Source: Apiotrichum sp. Y4204
Lineage: Eukaryota > Basidiomycota > Tremellomycetes > Trichosporonales > Trichosporonaceae
NCBI GenBank assembly: GCA_025531455.1
Contig: JAMYHL010000014.1
Coordinates: 62,001-126,000 of the forward strand
DNA length: 64,000 nucleotides
Direction of reading: 5' to 3'
Shown: positions 56,664-64,000 of the stretch, piece after piece
How positions within the stretch are numbered: the first letter of the stretch is position 1
How the letters are laid out: every line of letters begins with the position of its first letter
Notes under the pieces: generated by a model
What the model was told of the DNA's origin: nothing
Database searches by the model: none
The model's input: the letters and a program-made list of their open reading frames with translations, nothing else
Made by a program: the position numbers and the translations under genes

Positions 56664-59600
56664 ATTTGCGTTATTGCAAAGTGATGAGGAGAAAAAGAAA
56701 GATGGATGCCCTGGGTGTTTATATGTTGCATTCTCTCCCTCTGCTTGCCTTGCTTGCCCTACGTGTTCTGAGAAGCTAGTGGCAGATGGCAGGAAAGGGT
56801 AAGAAGAGGGTTCTGATTGGGTGGCAGGCCACTGCACCGTCCTGGGGAGGGTGTAGAACCACTGCAACTGCCACCCCAGCTCACCCCAGCTCTCCCCAGC
56901 TCACCGTGTTTACTGCAGCACCCTCTCGTGTTAGCCACTAGTGTCTATTTATCAGTTTCTTTTTTGTCTCATAAGACATCGTCAACAACTCCGCGACGGC
57001 GTTTTCTTTCTTGTGGCATTGGCGGCATCACGATACCCCCAGGTCGTCTACTTTTGAGCTCCTAGAAGCAACAGAACGGCTGAAGTGATGGTGCAAGGCG
57101 TTCACGAAACACAGAACACACTGCAGTGATTTTGCCATCCATATTCTACGATTGCTGATCGCAGAGCGGAGGTTATCTCTGATGTCTTGAGCGAGCTACA
57201 CTATTACCATATCGGGATGTCGATCTCAGACACTATACCACAATCAGCTAGCCAACGCACTCGGAGCAGATTGATAACTTTGCACACAGTCGTTCTAACC
57301 GCCTTGGGCAAGTGTGCATTAATCTTATCATGGATTATGGATGCTGTCTCAACAGCGACAGCGGCCAGGTTGCAGGTTGTTGGTCGTCTCACGTGACACT
57401 GATAGTTGGTCGTGAATGTGCAGTTTTCTTATGCATGCAGCTTACAGCTTCGGTTCATACATAGACAAAATTGGGTAATGACTGTTTGTGGTGGCAGGAA
57501 TTTTATTATTGTTGGATGCATGCGAAAGACGAACTGATGGTTGTTGTCCGCTGATGGTGGACAAAGTGAAGGATTCGCAAACACACCCATCGGACGTGTC
57601 ATGCGTGTCATCCGTGTCAATGGATCGACACGATCGACACCTGAGCTTCGAAGCAGAGGATACACCTCCTTTGGAAATATACCTCGAGTCTAGAGCCTTG
57701 AGGAAGATGACATTTCCCTTCTTCTGATGTTCACTTGATCACTCGACTTTGTCGTTTCCTGTTCTCCACCTGTCCACCTCTCTCGCTGTCCCAATCACAT
57801 TCATTAGTGATATACAACAAAAACAAGATATTTGTGCGTCAACGCATAGATGGCAGAGATGACGCCTAGTCTTCCGTACCGACACGACTGAATATCGGGT
57901 ACCCTCATCTTTCTTCATCTCTTCGATCTGATTGAAATTCAGTCTTCATCACCAACAACATGCCTTGACTGCTCGCCAAAGAATTGACGTGAGTATTGCC
58001 TTGAGGCGGTGTACAGTAGATGTTCGAGATTTGCACAACTAACAACATATCTTGCTGAAACAAGGTGTCGACGCGTCCAGCTTGGCGAAGATAAGAGGCG
58101 TTTATCTCGGTCGACGATTATAAACCATTGGAACACTTGGCATGGAAGTCTCCCCGTGTGACATTGTGCGTATCGGGTTTCATCTGGCATTACATGCGAA
58201 TGGCACGCGTCATTTCGTAAGGAGTGCAACGCGCAACGGGAGACATTTTGCCGAGATGTCGGACAAAGCGGAGCGTGAGTGTGCAATCGCGATACAGTTT
58301 GACGATTGCCCCGTGATCTCTGGTCCTCTGAGTCAAGGTACAACCAGATTGAAGCTACATTGGGCCTAGATATTGTGCCTCGCTTTGCCTTCTTGTGCGA
58401 CTCCCGTTACCCGCCCGTGCCATGTCCAAGGCACCCGCTCATATCGACTATATCGCCATCAGCGATCAGCAATCAAAAGCCATCAGGGCACGGCATCTTC
58501 CCCCCAAAAGCTCAAACCCGTGTGGCCTTTGCTCGGGGGCGTCCACTACGTCCATCGGGCCCCACCCTGTTCCAATCGCACAAAAGATCAAGGGACAATG
58601 TCAATCGTATGTTTACGAGCTGCATACTCTTCGGGCCTGTAGGCTGATCACACACGGTTTCTCCGAAGATGATGGCTTAGATTGCTGGGCAAAGGCCGGG
58701 GGGAAAAGCGGTGAAAGACGGAACCTCTGCTCCTCTGGGCCCCACTCGGCGCTCCCAACGCCCAGGGCTCCAGAGCTCTGGCCAGATGTTTCAAGTCACG
58801 AAGCCCAACCTGATTAGTCGACTTACGTAAATTACCTACTAACCTCTTATTGGCTTCAAAAGGGGCTTGCTGTGCCTGACGTCTGATTCCGTCTTCTGAG
58901 CTGTGATGTTGGGACGGGCAAGCACGAGAGCCAAGAGACCAGAGGCCAGAGGGCAGAGGCAGACAGGGATCGATTAAGAAAAGGAAAAAGACCAAAGCCC
59001 AGGAGAGCCAAGGCGGGCGCTTTTCCGGTTGGCGCGTCTGGTCATCTGGCCATCTGGCCATCTGGTGATCCTGTGCACGCGAGTACACAGTAAAAAAGAG
59101 TACGTAGAGTATGCGGGCATCCGCGGTCCAGCACTAGCGGGGTTTTATGGCCCTGTGTTCGGCCTCCACTCCTCTCCCCTATTGCTCTTTTTCGCTTTGT
59201 TTGCATGTTCTTGGCAGCGACCAAAGCAATCCTAAAAAATATCAGTCCTTGGCCTCCAATGATCTTCGAGAAACATTACGGCACAAGGGCCAAGGGCAGA
59301 CAAAGGAGGATTCACACGTTCTGTGCTCAACGCCCGGCGCGCCCAACCCCCCGAACAGTATCTCCCGGCGGCTTTTCCCCGTGACCCCGATCGCGCTGTG
59401 GCTCCAAGCCATGCCGACGCCAGACGCCATATGGAGCAGACGGGCGATGGCAGCATGGAGCTCAAAGGGTGCCTCCCTCATGGCCGCACGGCCATGGCAC
59501 CGGGCACGATTGCCGGCAAACAGGAACACAGGCGCTACCCCGTGTGGTCGGGTGTGGAGCGCCACTCACGTCAGTCCAATGGCTAACTCTTATTCACAAT

Positions 59601-59869
59601 GCAGCGATGGGCCACTAGGGGACGAGATAGCGCCCGCCCGCACCCCCTTGTTCCACCCAGATTCCGCATGGTACTGTATGTACAGGTATACGGGTCTGGT
59701 ACCGGTAGCGCAGTTCCGTAGATCAAACAGGCTGGATTGATGGTCGGTACATTTGGACACTGAAAACCCGACTTTTTGCTTCTCTTCTCCTTTCATCCAT
59801 ACCCCTCTGCCAACCAATACACACACCCACACACAGAGCTCGTGTGGCCCTCTTCAGCGTTCTTCCAGC
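56664..59869. other. 3.2 kb gene-poor interval
   Basis: No convincing coding exon is seen on either strand. Contents include a short CAGCTCACC-type triplication near 56870-56905, TCACGTGA at 57389-57396 and a CATCTGGC triplet repeat at 59041-59065. Part of it must be the promoter of the GIT1-like permease. Confidence 0.5.
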
Positions 59870-62158
59870 ATGCGTATCTTTCAGAAAAGGACGCCGGCCG
59901 TCGCCGACCCCGTCGACGAGAATGATGACTCGGTGCCCGGCAACTACGGCCCGCCGGTACCCCAGGACGCCAACATCGTCTCCCGTTACAAGCTAGGAAG
60001 CACCGCAACGTGAGTACCTCGAAAGCAAGCCACAGTTGCTGCTAAGGGAGGGGATGGAGCATAACCACCATGTAGAGCAGAACACGCCGTCAGGCAAGGC
60101 AAGCAGGATAGAGCCCAGAAACGATACTGACGTCCCGCACAGAATCTTTGCCGCTGTAAGCTAAACACAGATCTCATGTACCGCCTGTCACTTTTCCATC
60201 CCACTTTGTGGGCCAGTGTGTGCAGTGTGTGGCTGGTGCACCCCCGACAGCTGCTGACAAACCACAAGGGTGCGGCCATGTTTTCTGATGGCTACGCGAA
60301 CGCCGTCGTTAGTCCCGTCAACACCATCCTCGGTATCATCTACCCCGACGTAATGGACTCGAAAAAGAATGAGAACAAGTCCCTCCTCAACGCTATGGGC
60401 TTTGCTGGAAGTGAGTACACTTTGAATCTTCATCTTTGCACACCACCGAGATAGCACCGTGCGCTCAGCCTGTCCTATCTCCGGTCTGTGGAAAGTCACG
60501 CGACCTCCACCATTTGCGGATCTACCTGGCACCGCAGGGTGCAGAATGGAGATTACATTCCTTGCGATAGCATTTCTGACAACCTCAGTGGTCCTTGGTC
60601 AACTTTCTTTCGGTTATGTTTCGGACAAGCTGGGTCGCAAGCCAGGAATGTTCCTCACCACCGTATGCATCGGAACTACAGAGTGGTGTCGCTAATGGTA
60701 CCCAGGCCATCATCTTCGTCTTCATGATTCTCATGGCTTGCTCTGCGGGGCCGACTCCTCAGGTCCTCATCAACTGCCTGATCGCTTTCCGTTTCTTCGT
60801 CGGTATCGGTATCGGCGGCGAATACCCCTGCGGTTCGACTGCTGCGGCAGAGGCGACGGAGAACAAGGGTGTCGCGAAGCACCGTCAACGTGAGATATCC
60901 AGAATTCGAGATCTCTATGTTCCAGCATGCTGATATTTTTCTAGAGCGCCTTTTCGTTTGGGCCACCCACTTCATCATTGATGTCGGATTCCGTGAGCAC
61001 CACACATGCAGCTAGGAGCCGTCCACTAACACGTCCCAGCGGCGGCATGGTTTGTGACGCTTGTCATGCTCTGGATCTTCACCGAGAACCACCTTCGTGC
61101 CGTGTGGCGTGGTGCCCTCGTCGTTGGTGCAGTCCCTCCTCTCCTGCTCATCTTCCTCCGTCTCTTCATGGATGAGCCTGAGGCGTACCAGCGCAATGCG
61201 ATGAAGCACGTCAAAATCCCCTACCGCCTCATCATTAAGCGCTATTGGCGCAAGCTTCTCGCGGTCTCCTTCTGCTGGTTCCTTTACGACTGGATCACTT
61301 ATCCCTTCGGCATGTACGCCGGTGATATCTCGCAGCTCGCCATCGGAAACGACCCTCCTCTCTACCAGGTTCTTGGTTGGGGCTGCCTCATCAACTTTTT
61401 CTACGTTCCTGGCGCCTTCGTTGGTGCCTGGCTGTCCGACTGGATGGGCCCCAAGAAGTGCATGATCTTCGGCAGTGTCATGCAGGCCATCTTTGGCTTT
61501 GCGCTATCTGGCGCTTACAACTTCTTCAGGCAGCGGTGCGTTTGTTGTTTTGTAGTGTTACAACCGCCTTGGCCGCTGACCACTGTACAGCATTGTCGGA
61601 TTCGCTATTGTCTACGGTATCTGTGAGTCCCTGCGTGACAAGGCCCGGACCCAAGCGCTGACATCCAGTCTTGTCATTCGGTGAGATCGGCCCTGGCAAC
61701 AACCTTGGACTGTTTGCCGCCAAGGCAATCGGACCTACGGCCGCTCGCGCTCAGCTTTACTCCATCGCCGCTGCCAGCGGCAAGGTTGGCGCTTTCATCG
61801 GAACGTGAGTCCCTTTGTCCCTGCATGCTATCCATTCTCCCGCTGACAGTAAAGATACATCTTTCCACACATTGTCGCCCAGTTCGCCAAGCGCTCTGAG
61901 CTCTTGGAGAAGACTGGTATCTTCTATGTCGGTTCCGGAATCGCCCTTCTCTCGGCCCTTATCACTCTGCTCTTCCTCCCGAACATCAAGCACGACAACA
62001 TGATCGACGAGGACCGTCTCTTCCGCGAGTACCTCGTCGAGCATGGTATCGACATCACCAACATGGGCATCAACAAGCAGTCCTCGAACGCCTACTCTCA
62101 CGAGGAGGGCGAGAAGCGTGCGACCAAGGAGGATGTCCGTGTGATCGACGCGGCCTGA
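59870..62158 (+). CDS. MFS permease, GIT1/PHO84-like (glycerophosphodiester or phosphate)
   Basis: Ten exons: 59870..60009, 60143..60155 (13 nt), 60269..60410, 60589..60662, 60706..60889, 60945..60992, 61040..61535, 61591..61622, 61669..61804 and 61855..62158 (522 aa). The pattern is that of phosphate:H+ symporter-family MFS. It reads TIFAAGAAMFSDGYANAVVS, SPVNTILGIIYPDV and MGFAGMVLGQLSFGYVSDKLG, then the RFFVGIGIGGEYPCGS signature of TM4. It continues with LFMDEPEAYQRN, a central loop and SFGEIGPGNNLGLFAAK. The ADGYD-type TM1 is replaced by SDGYAN, as in Git1-type glycerophosphoinositol permeases. The substrate is inferred. The exon 2-to-3 acceptor (CACAAG|GGT) lacks a good pyrimidine tract, but the protein continuity is convincing. 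Confidence 0.85.
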
Positions 62159-63269
62159 AACACGTATAGCTTATCTTGGGGCACGAACACGACGTCCCAG
62201 TAAGTTCTAAGTTCTCAAATATCCCCATCCTGTCTCAACTCATGGGTGGGAACGAGTTTCATCACTTGTAGCAGTATTCGTTCGGGAAAAGATGCTCCTC
62301 CGTCTGATTTACTGTATGGCGTTCCACGTTCCAGCGGCCTCATCGCTAGATCGAGGCTGAAGCCACTAATCGAGGCTGATTAGCCGATTGAGCAATGTTT
62401 TGACACGCGTCACGAGTTCAAGGTGTGCACACGGTTCTTGAACGGCTGTTCTGTTTACCGTTTCTAAGGGTCCCCACATTCCTAGATCAGGGCTTGTTGT
62501 GATCGACATTGGTTCCTGCAGATCAGCCGAGTTTGATGTGGGGTGTTATCAGATGGGGGATATTCCGTCTCGGGAAACTCGGTTTTTTTAAAGCATGAGC
62601 ATTAGAGGATGATTGTACTGTAGGAACTCTTGTTGAGGCTGTTTTATCTCGAAAGATTGGAGAGCCAGTGCGCAGCCATGGGGCGGGCCGAGGAGGGGGG
62701 ATGGATCCATGAAAACTAGGGCTTGCCGCCACCACACTAAAACATTGCTCCGTCCATCAGCGAACTTCAGTAAGTACCAATCCCTGCCGCGCTATCCTGG
62801 CCAAGTGTGCTGTTACGAGCTGAGTCGCGAGTCCTGTCACGATCCGCAGCGCCTCATCGGATGGTTCTTGTCGTCACAGCCGCACAGGCCGCTGTCCGTT
62901 CATGTCTGTGCTCGAGGTTCTCAGATTCCTTTTTCCACATCCGTGACAGGCCTGACAGAGCAGATCAGAATCGAGCTCTGAACTCTTACCTTCTGACGTT
63001 CTGGTCCTCAGCACCCTTTGACTGCGAATGTTTTCTGTGCATCACGCACAGTTTGGCCACGCATCCTCGCGCCTTCCCAGACCAGTCATTCCCTTTCCCC
63101 CACCCCAGCCGTTTACCTGACTTTCATTCTCTGACAATCACTGACTGTTCTTTCTCTTGTTTCCTCAACGTTCACCACCGACTCTCTGTTTAGCCAACAG
63201 TTACCAACACTCCCCCGTCAGGCCAAGTTCGCCACCGCCAACGTCCACACGCCCAGTCACCACAGCAGA
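62159..63269. other. Intergenic, no gene seen
   Basis: Downstream of the permease and upstream of a small gene. The last 200 bp are pyrimidine-rich, as expected for a leader. Confidence 0.5.
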
Positions 63270-63756
63270 ATGTCCACTACGTCCCAGCCTATGGAGTTTA
63301 CCGACGACGAACTGGTGCACTACCGCGCCATGCTCCAGTACGCCGATGGCGGCCTTGAAATCCCGGTGAGCAGAGCGTGGGGTGGCAAGATAGAGAGAGG
63401 AGTGCAGGAGCGTAGCGTCGAGGACTGAGGGCCGCAGAACTCACCCAGCCGTTCCCCACTAACCGCAGTACCACCACCGGACGTCTCTCTCGTTTGGGAG
63501 CAGCGTAATGGACCCATACCTCTCTCCGGTCAAGTTCTCCGACCGCCGAAGCGCGTGTGTGGACGGAGACAAGGAGAGCTGCAAGACGGAGACCACGACG
63601 CTGACGGGTGACGCGACGGGCCTCAAGGCGCGGGCCTCACGGCGCTCTCGGCGCGCGCGGTCCGCACGGCCCGAGGGCTTTTCCCCGCGCCAGGGCCGCC
63701 TGCGACGGTTTATCCGCAGGCTGATGTCCTGCCTTGCGCGCCGGAATCTAGGGTGA
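63270..63756 (+). CDS. Small uncharacterised basic protein
   Basis: Exons 63270..63365 and 63469..63756 give 127 aa. The first exon encodes an acidic N-terminus MSTTSQPMEFTDDELVHYRA, and the second a Ser- and Arg-rich tail (RASRRSRRARSARPEG, RLRRFIRRLMSCLARRNLG). No family is recognised. The stop occurs inside GGGTGAGTCC, which could instead be a splice donor (CTAGG|GTGAGT). In that case the gene would continue to the right. The start lies in GCAGAATGTCC after a pyrimidine-rich leader. Confidence 0.45.
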
Positions 63757-64000
63757 GTCCCCGTCCAGGATGTGGAACAGGCTAGGCGAGCCCGCCGGCG
63801 TGGAGGAAGCTGCATTCATCTGTGAAGGTTGCCCGGAAATGTTTTCGATGCGTGAAGCTTTTGAGCGAGACGTACTGTAGGAAGCACGTTTGAGTGCATT
63901 GATCCTTCGATCCTGAGAGGGGTCTTGGAAATTTGGACACTTGGGGCGTGGGGGCATGGCGGCCAGGGCGCGCCGAGGGTCCGCATTGACCTCACCAGCT
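63748..64000 (-). CDS. C-terminal part of a minus-strand gene entering from the right edge
   Basis: One frame is open from the window edge to TAG at 63748, reading AGEVNADPRRALAAMPPRPK near the edge and ending SLFHILDGDSP. It is Ser/Pro/Arg-rich with no recognised domain. It overlaps the stop region of the small plus-strand gene by a few bases, so one of the two models may be wrong. Confidence 0.3.
   Translation of the reverse strand, partial: AGEVNADPRRALAAMPPRPKCPNFQDPSQDRRINALKRASYSTSRSKASRIENISGQPSQMNAASSTPAGSPSLFHILDGDSP

Noticed and set aside
58395..58817. Three overlapping plus-strand frames of 89-140 aa
   Set aside because: Mutually overlapping, with no coding character and no splice partners. 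Treated as non-coding.
60663..60681. A 19-nt intron in the GIT1-like gene
   Set aside because: Too short. The 43-nt alternative ending at the CCCAG at 60701-60705 has a branch-like CTAATG and keeps the transporter frame.

Overview
This window is nuclear DNA of a basidiomycete, most likely a yeast-like member of the Tremellomycetes (Trichosporonales/Cryptococcus relatives). The signs are densely split genes with very short introns (mostly 33-60 nt) that start GTGAGT or similar and carry CTGAC/CTAAC branch-like motifs just before the 3' AG. The nuclear tRNA genes contain tiny introns, and a ribosomal-protein gene opens with an ATG|GTGAGT exon. The protein repertoire is typically fungal. The genus is an inference. 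All exon joins were worked out by hand from splice signals, reading frame and family resemblance; nearly all spliced lengths come out as whole codons.

Layout, left to right: a CSC1/OSCA-type channel runs off the left edge (minus). A 6.2 kb gene-free stretch follows, with a 105-nt oligo(T) tract and a hairpin pair. Then come an NHA1-type Na+/H+ antiporter, an SLC35F6-like transporter, EAF6 (NuA4 subunit) and RPL17/uL22, followed by a gene-poor interval with two intron-bearing tRNAs (Ser-GCT and Gly-GCC). Next are a DUF4267-like membrane protein, a LURP-one-like protein, a peroxisomal (SKL) acyl-CoA ligase, an alpha/beta hydrolase, a glutathione S-transferase, an F-box-like protein, a VPS62-like protein and an MFS sugar transporter. 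They are followed by ALKBH6, an APQ12-like membrane protein, an aromatic-L-amino-acid decarboxylase and a type I J-protein.

The right half holds a TBC-domain RabGAP, the divergent pair TAF9/ELP3, an uncharacterised DUF5745-like protein, a mitochondrial LEA-like protein, a short mitochondrial-type insertion with a tRNA-Tyr(GTA), and a second peroxisomal (AKL) 4CL-like ligase. It continues with a tandem repeat of about 150 bp, an unknown membrane protein, a second gene-poor stretch of about 3 kb, a GIT1-like MFS permease, and two small convergent genes at the right edge.

Most of this is ordinary housekeeping content. I see no CRISPR, prophage, transposase, secondary-metabolite megasynthase or undescribed multi-gene system. 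The most unusual items are a start codon assembled by splicing in the J-protein gene, the mitochondrial tRNA insertion, several 13-17 nt microexons, introns whose length is a multiple of three and which read through without a stop, and a small possible catabolic neighbourhood (peroxisomal ligase, hydrolase, GST) with a shared hydrolase/GST promoter.
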